DNA from: JBCCGI01 sp039029355
Lineage (GTDB): Bacteria > Planctomycetota > UBA1135 > GCA-002686595
Assembly: GCA_039029355.1 (NCBI GenBank)
Contig: JBCCGI010000036.1
Location: 1 to 64,000, forward strand
DNA length: 64,000 nucleotides
Direction of reading: 5' to 3'
The translations under genes were made by a program, and so were the position numbers. Under the pieces are notes generated by a model that ran no database searches, was not told the DNA's origin, and worked only from the letters and a program-made list of their open reading frames with translations. Position 1 is the stretch's first letter. The number at the start of each line of letters is the position of its first letter. This document shows, in pieces, positions 35,956 to 45,578 of the stretch.

Positions 35956-38900
35956 GCGACGGCGGCCGCCGCTTCGAAGAAGCGGACGTCATTCGCGGCC
36001 TACGCAGGCTCGACGCCCGCCAGGAAGGCCCGACCCTTGGGCCCGTGGCGTCGCGCTACCATCTGCTCCACGCGGTCGGGGAGGGCGGGCAGGGAACCGT
36101 CTACGCCGCCCTGCAGCGGCCCGGGCGACGGCTGGTAGCCTTCAAGATCCTCGGCCACCAGGCTCCGAGCACGGAGGTCCGCCAGCGGTTCCAGCGGGAG
36201 CTCCAGGTCCTATCCACCGTGCGCCACGGCAACGTCGTGCGGCTGATCGAAGGAGGTGAGCTCCCGGATCGGCGCCTGTTCCTGGTGATGGACTTCGTCG
36301 ACGGCGAGGACCTCGAGAGCCATCTGAAGCGTCTGGAGAGCGGACCCAACCGCCGGCCGATCGAGGACCTCGTCGCGCTCTTCGTGCGCATCTGCGCCGG
36401 CGTGGCGGCGGCCCACCGCCGCGGCGTGGTGCACCGCGACCTGAAGCCGTCGAACATCCTGGTGGATCGGGAGGGCATGCCCTTCCTGGTGGACTTCGGG
36501 ATCGCCCGCCTGGCGGAGAGCCCGCGGGACTCCGAGATCACGCGTATCGGCCGCTTCGTCGGCAGCCCGGTCTGGTGTGCGCCGGAGCAGCTCGAGGGAT
36601 CCGGCAGCGTCGACGTGCGGTCCGACGTCTACACGCTCGGCCTGTTGCTCTATCGCCTGCTGACCGGCGCGCTTCCCTACCGCACGGACATCTCCGCCTA
36701 CCGGCTGCTCGAGGAGAAACGAGCGGCGCTCCCAGAACGACCGAGCCGCCGCCTCGGACGGAGGCGGATCCCGCGCGATCTCGACGTCGTCGCGCTGAAG
36801 GCGCTCGCGCTCGATCCCGAGCGGCGCTACCCAAGCGCGGACGAGCTCGCCGCGGACTGCCAGCGCGCGATGGCCGGCCTGCCCGTTTCCGCGCGTCACG
36901 AAGGTGCGCTGTATCTGCTGGCCTGCGCGATCCGGCGCAACAGGCTGGCTGCGCTCGGGTCGGCGCTGCTCGTTTTCGTACTCGCCGCGTATGCGTGGAA
37001 CGAGAGGGGCCGGTCTCGTAGCAGCGCTGCTGCGGCGAGCCTGAGTCAGGTCCGGTTCGGTCGCGCCGACGACAGCGTGCCGCGAGCGGAGCAGGCGCTT
37101 TGGAGAGAGCTCCTGTTCCCGCCGGCGGCCGCACGGCACGACGGCGTGGCTCGTTCGGGGGCGACGATACGCCATGCGACCGCCCACTGGGCGCTGCGCG
37201 AGCTCTATACCGAACATCCGTGCCTGGCGACGGTGGTTCTTCCCGCGTTCGGGGCCAACCCCTCCATCGTGTGTCTGGGGGGTGGCGAGGTAGCCGTCTC
37301 CTCGGGCACCGACCGGATCGAGGTCCTGAGCGTCCCCGACCTGACTCCGAATGGGGTCTACTCGGCTGAGCCAACAAGCAAGCTCGGAGGCATCACCTAT
37401 TCGAGCGACCACGATCTGCTCGTCGCCAGGGACGCCGATCGGGTCCTGGCTTGGCCCGGTCGCCGCGCCGGTCCGCTTCGCCTCGTCGAAGACCGGCATC
37501 CCGAGTTCGTGCAACCGGCCGTCCTCGGGGACGGATCCGTTCTCGTCCAGCGCCGTGATGGCCTTGTCCGGGCGTTGCTCGACGGCTCCACGACGGAGCT
37601 GCCCGCCAGCTTCCCGAAGATCCTGGTCGCGTGGTCCCTCCTATGCCCGCAGAACCGGCGGCTGCTGCTCCGCGGCTGGGACTCCAGGGGTTCCAAGCTG
37701 GTCGTCCTCTACGACCTCGAAGACGAGAAGGTGGAGTGGCAACAGCCCTGGAGCACCCGAGTGCCGACGTTCGCTTCCGGCGGGCGGCACATCCTGATGC
37801 CGGTCGATGAGATTGGGTCGGCGCTCGGGCCCGCCCTCTTCGACACCCAGACCCTCGAGCGGGTCGATTCGCTCCCTTACGGCAGGGCGACAATCGGGTG
37901 CGCCTCCCACCCCAGCCGTGAGCTCATCGCCCTCTCTAGCTTGACCGGCAGGAGCATCGTGCTGTGGGACGTATCCGCTCGCGCGGAGATCCGCAGCTTC
38001 GCAGGGCATTCGGCCTCGCCGTGGTCGCTCGCCTTCGCCGCGCACCGGGACAGGCCAGCGCACGGCATGCTGGTGAGCGCCGACTCCGCCGGCACCGTCA
38101 AGACCTGGGACCTCGACAACGGCGAGATCACCAGGCTTGGCGCGGACGGGGCGGGCGAGAACAGGAGCGAGCTCTCGTTCTGGGAGCGCGGGCAGGTTCT
38201 GGAGGTCGTAGACGGCCGGCTGCACCTGTGGGACGCGGCGACCGGCGCGCACCGGCCCCTTACGCCGGCGCTTGGGAGCACGGTGACTTCGCTCGACGTC
38301 GGCCCGGGGGCACGGCTCGCCGTGACCTCCAGCGACGGACATCTCTACGCCGTCGAACCGCGGCTGAGCGCTACGCCCCGAAGGCTCGTGAGCTTCGACA
38401 ACGAGGCGGATGCCGTTCGCTGGGATCCGCACGGACAGCAGCTAGCGGTCGCCGGCCACCTCGTCGACGGCAACCTGAAGTTCGCCAGGCTATACACGGT
38501 CGGGTGGGACGGAACCGATGCACCGACCCGCATCCACCTCCCTGACGCGGACGACGTTGGAGCACGCCGCGTCGCGCGAATCAGCTCGCTTGCCTGGAGC
38601 GTTGACGGGTCCTACCTCTTGTGTGGCGAAACGGTGGGAAGTAGCCGTGGCTCGCGCCTCTTCTGGGTCGACGTCGAGCGCCGGCGTGCTCTGCCCGGCG
38701 TTCAGGCTCACGACAGCTCGATTCGCGACGTCGCTCGCCATCCGACGGAAGATCTGTTCGCAACCGCGTCCGACGACGCCACCATCCGGCTCTGGCAGCT
38801 TGGCGCCACGGAGCCCCAGGAGGTTCTGCTAGGTCACGGCTCCGCGATCTACACGGTGGACTTCGACGACACCGGCGACCTGCTCGCATCGGGAGACACC

Positions 38901-39191
38901 AGCGGTGAGGTCCGGCTTTGGATCCGTCAAGCCGACGAGTCCTGGATCGAGGCGTTCAAGTACCAGGCCCACGAGAGCCCTATCTTCGGGCTTGGGCTCT
39001 CGCCGGACGGTACCCGCGTCGCCACCAGCGCCGAGGATGGCACGATCCAGGTCTGCGACCTGACCTACCGGGACCGCAACATCGCGGGCAACCTCGCCTA
39101 CTGGATGCAGCGCTTCGAGAAGGAGGGACCCTCGATCGAGGATAGGGAGGAGCTCGAGCGCTGGGCGGCGGACGAGCTGAGGGCGCACTGA
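35952..39191 (+). CDS. Membrane Ser/Thr protein kinase with C-terminal WD40 propeller
   Basis: This 1079-residue protein has an N-terminal kinase domain (about 36-310): P-loop GEGGQG (43-48), Lys65 (AFK), HRDLKPSN with Asp163, DFG (181-183) and an APE-like CAPEQ (209-213). All key residues are present, so it should be active. A transmembrane helix follows at about 332-349. The remaining ~700 residues are WD40-type blades, e.g. GHSASPWSLAF, ASDDATIRLWQLG, GHGSAIYTVDFDDTGDLLAS and SPDGTRVATSAEDGTIQVCDL. The start is TTG, overlapping the stop of the sigma gene. The propeller should lie on the far side of the membrane and sense something; what is unknown. Confidence 0.9.
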   Translation: MSDGGRRFEEADVIRGLRRLDARQEGPTLGPVASRYHLLHAVGEGGQGTVYAALQRPGRRLVAFKILGHQAPSTEVRQRFQRELQVLSTVRHGNVVRLIEGGELPDRRLFLVMDFVDGEDLESHLKRLESGPNRRPIEDLVALFVRICAGVAAAHRRGVVHRDLKPSNILVDREGMPFLVDFGIARLAESPRDSEITRIGRFVGSPVWCAPEQLEGSGSVDVRSDVYTLGLLLYRLLTGALPYRTDISAYRLLEEKRAALPERPSRRLGRRRIPRDLDVVALKALALDPERRYPSADELAADCQRAMAGLPVSARHEGALYLLACAIRRNRLAALGSALLVFVLAAYAWNERGRSRSSAAAASLSQVRFGRADDSVPRAEQALWRELLFPPAAARHDGVARSGATIRHATAHWALRELYTEHPCLATVVLPAFGANPSIVCLGGGEVAVSSGTDRIEVLSVPDLTPNGVYSAEPTSKLGGITYSSDHDLLVARDADRVLAWPGRRAGPLRLVEDRHPEFVQPAVLGDGSVLVQRRDGLVRALLDGSTTELPASFPKILVAWSLLCPQNRRLLLRGWDSRGSKLVVLYDLEDEKVEWQQPWSTRVPTFASGGRHILMPVDEIGSALGPALFDTQTLERVDSLPYGRATIGCASHPSRELIALSSLTGRSIVLWDVSARAEIRSFAGHSASPWSLAFAAHRDRPAHGMLVSADSAGTVKTWDLDNGEITRLGADGAGENRSELSFWERGQVLEVVDGRLHLWDAATGAHRPLTPALGSTVTSLDVGPGARLAVTSSDGHLYAVEPRLSATPRRLVSFDNEADAVRWDPHGQQLAVAGHLVDGNLKFARLYTVGWDGTDAPTRIHLPDADDVGARRVARISSLAWSVDGSYLLCGETVGSSRGSRLFWVDVERRRALPGVQAHDSSIRDVARHPTEDLFATASDDATIRLWQLGATEPQEVLLGHGSAIYTVDFDDTGDLLASGDTSGEVRLWIRQADESWIEAFKYQAHESPIFGLGLSPDGTRVATSAEDGTIQVCDLTYRDRNIAGNLAYWMQRFEKEGPSIEDREELERWAADELRAH

Positions 39192-39251
39192 CGCCCGGTC
39201 GTGGCCGCGGGTCGCGCTTCCACGCCTACGACTTCAACGCTAGGCGCACGC

Positions 39252-40625
39252 CTATTTGGCCTCGGCCTCGCGCAGGCTCGGTCGAGGCGAGATCGACCCG
39301 CTCTCCAAATCGATCACGACCGCAGGCGCCGCGTCGACGAGCTCCAGCAAGTGCGCCCGGCTCGTGGGTTGGCCGGTGTAGCGATACGCCTGCTCGAGGA
39401 TGCTCCGAGCGCCGTACGCCCCGAAGCGCCGAACGAGCGCGGGGACATGGAGCGTGAGCGTCGAGGTCTTGTCGAGCTCGCTCGGAGGATCCAGAGCGCC
39501 GGGCGTACCCGCAATGCTGCGCAGGTGCTCGACCGTCAGCAGCTCGCTCGCGCAGAAGAGCGCGACCGACCTGTCGCCGGGAAACGCGAGCTGGGTGCTG
39601 ATCGGGTTGTCCGCCTCGACCTCGGTCTCCAGGTCTTTGAGCTCGGCGTCCGACGCGGCGCCCACGTCGTAGACCATGATGGCCTCGGGGTACATCCGTG
39701 CTCGCGAGAAGGAGGCGCTCGCCTGGTCCAGCCCCCGCACCGCCGAGTAGGTTCCCAAAGGAAGAATCGACCAGGCGTACGCGAACATCAGCTCGTCGAA
39801 CAGGGGATCGGCCTGCCGCATGCGGCCGCGCGGGATCACGATCGTCCAGAGCGCGTCGTCCGTTCGGAAGCTCTCGACGTATCGCGCGCGCTCCGCGTAG
39901 CTCAGCTCCATCTGCGGCTGGTCTTCGTAGCGCGAGTCCGCCAGCGAGTGGACGCGCTCGCTCAGCGCCAGGCGGTTGATCCTGGACGGCCAGGCCTTGT
40001 CGCCGTCGAGCCCGAAGCTCCGGAACCGGGCCGCCGCACGCGTTCGGCCCGCGGACCGCGACAGGACCTCGCGCGCGGCGCCGACGACGACTCCCTCGAC
40101 GTGCTGAACGCTCGGTTCGAAGGTCGTCGGCTGCTCGACGTGAACGCAAAGAGCGTGCTCGCCGCCGACCTTCGACTCGATCTCGACGTACCCGTCTCGT
40201 CCGCTCCCCCGCACCGCGACCGCCTTCGAGCCCAGGCCGACCCTGAGGCTCACGTGGTAGGCGTCCTTGAGGCAGTCCGGGTGCCGCCGAGCGGCGCTCG
40301 CAATCGGCGCGTCCAGGCGCACGGTGCCGCCGTTTTCGGTCGCGACGCGGCCGCCGCCGAGATCCCAGAAGACCTCGCCCGCGGTCAGGACGAGCGCGCC
40401 TTTGGAGAAGCCGTTCTCGAGCGCCAGCGCCTCCCCGCCTGCGTGCTGGCTCCCGGACGCCGACGCCGGCAGGGTCAAGACGGCCCAGGCAAAGAGCCCC
40501 GCGCCCCGCAGGCGCGCGAGGCGTATGGTTCTCGACCCGCGCCGGGCGGCGGCGCGTTGTTGTTCCTCGGTAGCTCTCAAGCGCTTCTCCCCCGCCTTGC
40601 CTCCAACCCACGGCGGCGCTGGCAC
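39252..40625 (-). CDS. Exported protein of unknown function
   Basis: The reading frame encodes up to 457 residues. A signal peptide-like segment lies at about 35-57 (LRGAGLFAWAVLTLPASASG), preceded by an Arg-rich stretch. The listed start is GTG 40625, but a later non-ATG start nearer the signal is quite possible because no Met lies before residue ~240. The rest is mixed alpha/beta with segments such as GDGYVEIESKVGGEHALCVHVEQP and YAYAWSILPLGTYSAVRG-like patches. I recognise no family or catalytic motif. It converges on the kinase gene and is separated from the DUF6259-type gene by a hairpin at 40696. Confidence 0.6.
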   Translation of the reverse strand: MPAPPWVGGKAGEKRLRATEEQQRAAARRGSRTIRLARLRGAGLFAWAVLTLPASASGSQHAGGEALALENGFSKGALVLTAGEVFWDLGGGRVATENGGTVRLDAPIASAARRHPDCLKDAYHVSLRVGLGSKAVAVRGSGRDGYVEIESKVGGEHALCVHVEQPTTFEPSVQHVEGVVVGAAREVLSRSAGRTRAAARFRSFGLDGDKAWPSRINRLALSERVHSLADSRYEDQPQMELSYAERARYVESFRTDDALWTIVIPRGRMRQADPLFDELMFAYAWSILPLGTYSAVRGLDQASASFSRARMYPEAIMVYDVGAASDAELKDLETEVEADNPISTQLAFPGDRSVALFCASELLTVEHLRSIAGTPGALDPPSELDKTSTLTLHVPALVRRFGAYGARSILEQAYRYTGQPTSRAHLLELVDAAPAVVIDLESGSISPRPSLREAEAK

Positions 40626-40695
40626 GACGGCCAGGTGCGGCCGCCGGGCTCACCAGGCTAACCGGCTGCGCGGTGCCGTGGTATCGGAACGGAGC

Positions 40696-40723
40696 GGCGG
40701 CGGACGGAGAGCCGCCCGCCGCC
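40696..40723 (-). terminator. Hairpin after the DUF6259-type gene
   Basis: GGCGGCGG (about 40696-40703) pairs with CCGCCGCC (40716-40723) around a 12-nt loop, 16 bp after the stop codon at 40739 in the direction of transcription. No T tract follows on the minus strand. Role inferred from position. Confidence 0.4.
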
Positions 40724-40738
40724 GTCCCGCCTCCCTCC

Positions 40739-43700
40739 CTACTCCGCCTCAAGCACGTAGAAGCCCGCCGAGATCTCATCCACCTGCAGGGTGACGTCGA
40801 TCGTCGAGCTCCCGTCCCACGCCAGCGTCTGCATCTCACCGGTCAGCACGTTGCGCAGCGTCGGCGCGCTCGCGCTGCTCGGGAAGCCGTAGCTCTGCGG
40901 GTCGAGCGTGACGGTCACGAGCTGGTTGCCCGGCTCCGAGCCGTCAACCAGGAACGGGGCGACGAAGAAGTCGTCGACCGCGGTCCAGTTGATGAGCAGC
41001 AGCCCGACGCGCTCGCCGCTCTCGCCGCACACCGAGGCGAGGACCGGGGGGAAGCTCGTGTCCTTGGAGGCCTTGGAGAAGCTCCCGCCCGGGGGCACGC
41101 CGAGGGGCGGCGGGTCGAGGTACTGCGGCGGAGGCGTCGGCGAGGGCGGTGCCGGCGTCCAGCTGAACTGGAGCGCCGGGTCGCGGAAGCGTTGCCCGAA
41201 GCGCATCAGGTCGCGGGCCTCGTCGGTCTTCAGCGCCTGGGTGGTGTTGCGCACCAGGTTCACCGCCAGGTCGTAGGGCGGGTGCTGGGCGATGTTGTCC
41301 TGGATCGAGGCGTCCGAGAGCACCGTGCCGAGGGCGACCTCGCCGGAGTCGTGCGAGTACTGCGCGAGCGCTGCGCGGCGCTCGGCCCAGTCGACCCAGT
41401 TCAGGGTCGCGTCCCCCAGCGGCAGGTTGGCGGGGAGCACGCTCGCGAAGCGCTGGTACTCGTTGTAGACGGTCTGGAACATCGGGACCCGCAGGAAGGC
41501 GGGGTCCTCGCCGCCGAACACGCCGCCGTAGCTGAGGTTGCAGACCTCGACCGAGCCGACGTAGGGCTCCGAGGCGCCCTCGGTCCAGACCCAGGGCTCG
41601 GCCACGCCCAGCTGCGTCCGCATCCAGTCCTTCACCAAGAGGCCGAGCACCTGCTTGCCGTCGACGAAGTAGGAGCCGTCGCCGCCGGGCGCGTGCCCGT
41701 GGTCGGCGTAGCAGACGCGCTCGATGTGGTGGTACTCGTCGAGGTAGACCCCCGAGAGCTCGCCCCCGCCGGGGGCCATGGCCGCGTCGAGCTGCTGCAG
41801 GATGTGCTTGGTGTAGAGCAGCGGGACCGTGTCGAAGACCGGGGCGCCGTTCGGGACCGCCGCGGGGCAGAGGATGCGGTGGTGCCAGGTGGTCTTCGGC
41901 AGGAGGCCGCAGCCCTGGTCCTTGGGCACGCTGTAGATCGAGGCCGCGTGCTCACGCCCGAACTCGTCGCGGACCGTGTACTGGTCGAGGCTCCCCGCGA
42001 TGCCCGGGATCCCGGGGCTCGCGAAGAAGGCCGCGTCCTTGTCGACGACCAGCGGGTGGAAGTACGGTCCCCAGGGCTTGGTGATCTCCGCCGCGGCGGC
42101 CAGGAAGTCCTGCTGTACCGGGAGCCACTCGCCGAAGGAGGCGTCGAAGGCGTTGCGGTCCCAGAACCAGGGGCGGCCGACCAGACCGGTGTCGGGGTCG
42201 AGGCCGAAGAAGCTCTCGAAGTCGTCCCACTCGTCCTTCCAGTGGTCGAAGTTCGCGTACTCCTTGGCCCAGCCGAAGTCCTTGGGAGGCAGCGTCAGAG
42301 AGCAGGGCGCGATCGAGACCGTGCCCAGCGCCTGGGCCTCGTACATCAGCTCGGAGTAGCCCGAGCCGGCCGCGCCCGGCAGCTCGTCCGGGATCCAGGT
42401 CCAGTCCGGGTCGACGGCCCAGTCGCGGTAGTACTGCGCGGCGTCGTACCAGTCGCCCTTCAGGCTCGTCATCACGACGTCGAACGGCATGCTGACAGCC
42501 GTCGGGTTGCCGGTGACGTTGAGGTTGTCGACCGGCTGGTACTGGACGCCGAAGCCCAGGCCCTGCTCCTCGGGATACACCAGATAGGGCTTCAGGTGGT
42601 TGCCGGTGTCGTGGGTGCCCCAGTAGAGCAGGTCCTGCTCGGGGTCGTCCTGGTAGAAGGCCATCCACTGCATCGTCATCACGCCGGGGTGGGTCGCGAT
42701 CGACTTGCCGTGCTCCGGGTCGCTCAGGCGGATGTCGGCCAGGCAGTCGGCGAAGCCGAGGGTCTGCGCGTTCACGGGATCGGGCAGCAGCACGCCGAAG
42801 TACCACGGCGCGGCCAGGATCTGCTTCTCGGGCGCCCCGGCCAGCTCGGCGGCGGTGCGCAGCTCGAGGCGGTAGACCGAGAGCCGCGGATCGTCGCCCG
42901 TCATGCGCACGTTCATGTTGATGCTGACGAAGTCGTCGGTGCCCTGGGTCGCGTAGACGACCTCGACCTCGAAGTCCTCGAGCGGGAAGGTGCCGTAGTC
43001 GAGGTCGTCGATGGGTTGGACGGCGGTCGCCGGGATGGTCCAGCGACAGCGCAGCTCGGTTGGAGCGAGCTCGTCCGGGAACAGCGTGAAGACCGGCATC
43101 GCGGTCACGTCGCTCGCGCGGATGTGGACCACGCCGTCCGCCGGCTGCAGGTCGCAGGCCTTCTCGGTGGGCACCGGCGAGCCGGAGAAGGCCGTGTTGC
43201 GCAGGCTCACCTTCCACAGGTCCGTGGGGGCGAAGAACATGCCGTCGCCGGGGCCGGCGGGCCCGGTGACGCTCAGGTTCAGCAGGTGGTCGTAGACCGC
43301 TCCGAACACCGGGTCGGGCACGATCGTCAGGTCGACGACGCCGTTGCTGATCACCACCGGGTCGCAGTCGGGCGGGTTTCCCGCGGCGATGTCGCACTCG
43401 TCCAGGATGCCGTTGCCGTCGCAGTCGGGGCTGGTGCCGGCGGTCAGGTCGCACAGGTCGGGCACGCCGTTGCCGTTGCAGTCCGAGCTGAAGCCCGAGG
43501 CGATGTCGAGGCAGTCGTCGACGCCGTTGCCGTTGCAGTCGACGAAGGCCTCGCAGTCGTCGGGGATGCCGTCGTCGTCGCAGTCGGGCTCGCACTCGTC
43601 GGGAACACCGTTCGCGTTGCAGTCGAGGCTCGTGCCCCCGGCGATGTCGAGGCAGTCGAGCGTGCCGTTGTTGTTGCAGTCGTCGAAGGGCTCGCAGTCG

Positions 43701-45373
43701 TCGGGGGTTCCGTCGCCGTCGCAGTCGGGCTCGCACTCGTCGGGAACACCGTTCGCGTTGCAGTCGAGGCTCGTGCCCCCGGCGATGTCGAGGCAGTCGA
43801 GCGTGCCGTTGTTGTTGCAGTCGACGAAGGGCTCGCAGTCGTCGGGGGTTCCGTCGCCGTCGCAGTCGGGCTCGCACTCGTCGGGGATGCCGTTGCCGTT
43901 GCAGTCCGCGCTGACGCCCTGGGCGATGTCGTAGCAGTCGTAGGTGCCGTTGTTGTTGCAGTCGAGGAACAGATCGCAGTCGTCGGGCGTTCCGTTGCCG
44001 TCGCAGTCGGGCTCGCAGTCGTCGGGGGTTCCGTCGCCGTCGCAGTCGGCCTCGCACTCGTCGGGGATCCCGTTCCCGTTGCAGTCGGCGCTCGTGCCGG
44101 CGTGGATGTCGATGGAGTCGGGCAGGCCGTTCCCGTTGCAGTCCGCCGAGGAGCCCGCGAAGCACGCCAGGTTCTCCTGGTACACGCGGCCCTCGGGGAA
44201 AGGGCCGCACGCGTCGCTCAGGCTCCCCACGAGGGCGGTCTCACCCTGGATGGCGGCCGGGTACGCGAGCAGGTCGTTGAAGGAGTGAAACGGCAGATAG
44301 CGCAGTACCGGACCCGCCGTCCAGTTCCCCAGCGAATCGCGGTAGTAGGGGCGCGCCGGGTACTGCGAGCACACGAACGTGGCGGAGTGCGGCAGCTCGT
44401 TGACCAGGGCGCGGTCGTCATCGAGCGCGCTCGCGATGCCCGGCGCCGAGAACGTGCCCTGGGTCCACGAGGCCCCGCCCCCGTAGGAGTACATCCGCGT
44501 CTCGTACCCGCTCGCCGTAAGGGTACTGATCAGCGCGCTGTTGCCGTCGAGCTCGATGGCCAGGCCGAAGTTCTTCTCGTTGCTGAAGAGCGGCGGGTAG
44601 ATGCCGGAGTGGTAGGTCCAGGTGCCGCCGACGCGCTCGAACACCCAGACCCAGCCCCCCACGTCGCCGGGATCACGTGGCGCCCCCACGAGCGCCCAAC
44701 GGTTGTTGACGGCGACCGCGGCGCCCACGCGGGGGTTGCCGGTGTAGGCGGGAAACACGCCCGCGGCGACGGCGATGTCGACGAAGCTGACCGGCGAGGC
44801 GTTGAAGTTCTCCAGCAGGTAGGCGCTGCCCCGCCCGTTCACGTTGTCGGGAACGCCGACGATCAGGCGTCGCTCCCAGCCGTCCATCGCCTCGCCCACC
44901 TTGGCGCTGCTCGTGATCGGGTCGGTGGCGGTGCCGAGGCTCGTTCCAGCGCGCGCGCTGACCTGCCAGCTGCACTCGGGCGAACCGACCGAGATGTAGA
45001 GGAAGCCGTTGTTCGGAGCGTCCGGGGCCGAGGCATAGACCTCCGCCGAGCAGGGGTCGATGCCCTCGGCCACCCCGTCGAGCGGGTTGAAGAGCGCGAC
45101 CTGCGCGCCGTAGCGATCCACGGTCGAAGTGCTGATCGTATTGACCAGCGAGTAGAGGCCCGTGGTGTGGTCCCACTGGGCGATGTGGATCTTGTGCTGC
45201 TCGGGATTGCCGATCACGGCCAGGCTGCCGGCCAGCGCGAGGTCGTGCCCGAAGTCGTCCTCGGTTCCTTGAACGCTGTGGAGCGTGGTGCTTGGGCACT
45301 GCGCTCGGGCGGACCCGGCGAAGAGCGCCAGGCAGAGGGCCGAGAGGATACGGAGGGCGGATGCACGCAGCAT
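40739..45373 (-). CDS. Giant exported protein: seven FG-GAP-like repeats, Cys/Asp repeats and DUF6259-type domain
   Basis: This 1544-residue protein starts at ATG 45373 with a signal peptide (MLRASALRILSALCLALFAGSARA). Residues ~25-400 hold seven FG-GAP_2-like units. Residues ~405-665 are repeats of DCNGNG(I/V)PDEC and DCDGDGTPDDCEP type, calcium-binding and disulfide-prone. Residues ~670-1440 resemble DUF6259 proteins, a TIM-barrel-like glycoside-hydrolase relative, with signatures YLDEYHHIERVCYADHGH and EGASEPYVGSVEVCNLSYGG. The final ~100 residues form a beta domain that does not match the shared module. It is probably a surface-linked carbohydrate-active protein; activity and substrate are inferred. 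Confidence 0.75.
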   Translation of the reverse strand: MLRASALRILSALCLALFAGSARAQCPSTTLHSVQGTEDDFGHDLALAGSLAVIGNPEQHKIHIAQWDHTTGLYSLVNTISTSTVDRYGAQVALFNPLDGVAEGIDPCSAEVYASAPDAPNNGFLYISVGSPECSWQVSARAGTSLGTATDPITSSAKVGEAMDGWERRLIVGVPDNVNGRGSAYLLENFNASPVSFVDIAVAAGVFPAYTGNPRVGAAVAVNNRWALVGAPRDPGDVGGWVWVFERVGGTWTYHSGIYPPLFSNEKNFGLAIELDGNSALISTLTASGYETRMYSYGGGASWTQGTFSAPGIASALDDDRALVNELPHSATFVCSQYPARPYYRDSLGNWTAGPVLRYLPFHSFNDLLAYPAAIQGETALVGSLSDACGPFPEGRVYQENLACFAGSSADCNGNGLPDSIDIHAGTSADCNGNGIPDECEADCDGDGTPDDCEPDCDGNGTPDDCDLFLDCNNNGTYDCYDIAQGVSADCNGNGIPDECEPDCDGDGTPDDCEPFVDCNNNGTLDCLDIAGGTSLDCNANGVPDECEPDCDGDGTPDDCEPFDDCNNNGTLDCLDIAGGTSLDCNANGVPDECEPDCDDDGIPDDCEAFVDCNGNGVDDCLDIASGFSSDCNGNGVPDLCDLTAGTSPDCDGNGILDECDIAAGNPPDCDPVVISNGVVDLTIVPDPVFGAVYDHLLNLSVTGPAGPGDGMFFAPTDLWKVSLRNTAFSGSPVPTEKACDLQPADGVVHIRASDVTAMPVFTLFPDELAPTELRCRWTIPATAVQPIDDLDYGTFPLEDFEVEVVYATQGTDDFVSINMNVRMTGDDPRLSVYRLELRTAAELAGAPEKQILAAPWYFGVLLPDPVNAQTLGFADCLADIRLSDPEHGKSIATHPGVMTMQWMAFYQDDPEQDLLYWGTHDTGNHLKPYLVYPEEQGLGFGVQYQPVDNLNVTGNPTAVSMPFDVVMTSLKGDWYDAAQYYRDWAVDPDWTWIPDELPGAAGSGYSELMYEAQALGTVSIAPCSLTLPPKDFGWAKEYANFDHWKDEWDDFESFFGLDPDTGLVGRPWFWDRNAFDASFGEWLPVQQDFLAAAAEITKPWGPYFHPLVVDKDAAFFASPGIPGIAGSLDQYTVRDEFGREHAASIYSVPKDQGCGLLPKTTWHHRILCPAAVPNGAPVFDTVPLLYTKHILQQLDAAMAPGGGELSGVYLDEYHHIERVCYADHGHAPGGDGSYFVDGKQVLGLLVKDWMRTQLGVAEPWVWTEGASEPYVGSVEVCNLSYGGVFGGEDPAFLRVPMFQTVYNEYQRFASVLPANLPLGDATLNWVDWAERRAALAQYSHDSGEVALGTVLSDASIQDNIAQHPPYDLAVNLVRNTTQALKTDEARDLMRFGQRFRDPALQFSWTPAPPSPTPPPQYLDPPPLGVPPGGSFSKASKDTSFPPVLASVCGESGERVGLLLINWTAVDDFFVAPFLVDGSEPGNQLVTVTLDPQSYGFPSSASAPTLRNVLTGEMQTLAWDGSSTIDVTLQVDEISAGFYVLEAE
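43586..43867 (-). repeat. Near-identical 141-bp tandem duplication within the Cys/Asp-rich repeats
   Basis: Copies 43586-43726 and 43727-43867 differ at one base only (TCGTCGAAGG against TCGACGAAGG), which changes one residue of a 47-residue unit. The other repeats of this region are far more diverged, so this duplication is recent. It is in frame and leaves the protein intact. Confidence 0.9.
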
Positions 45374-45578
45374 GGGCGGTCCTGTCCTGGTTGAGGGGGC
45401 GGCGGCCCTGGGGCCGTCGGGGGGCGGAGCGGGGCGCGGGCCGGGTGGCCACCGGCGCGCCCCTGGGCCAGCAACCGGACCACACCCGCCCGACCTTTCA
45501 GGACATCCCAAAAAGATCGCCCCCCGACCCGGAACGCTCCGGCCTTGACCGCGGCGCCCCATTCGGAAGACTCGGCCC

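Noticed and set aside
40673..45394. Very long plus-strand open frame (1573 residues) opposite the giant protein gene
   Set aside because: It is Val/Arg/Gly-rich low-complexity sequence created by G/C third positions of the minus-strand gene, with no signal peptide or domain, while the minus strand gives a clear multi-domain protein.
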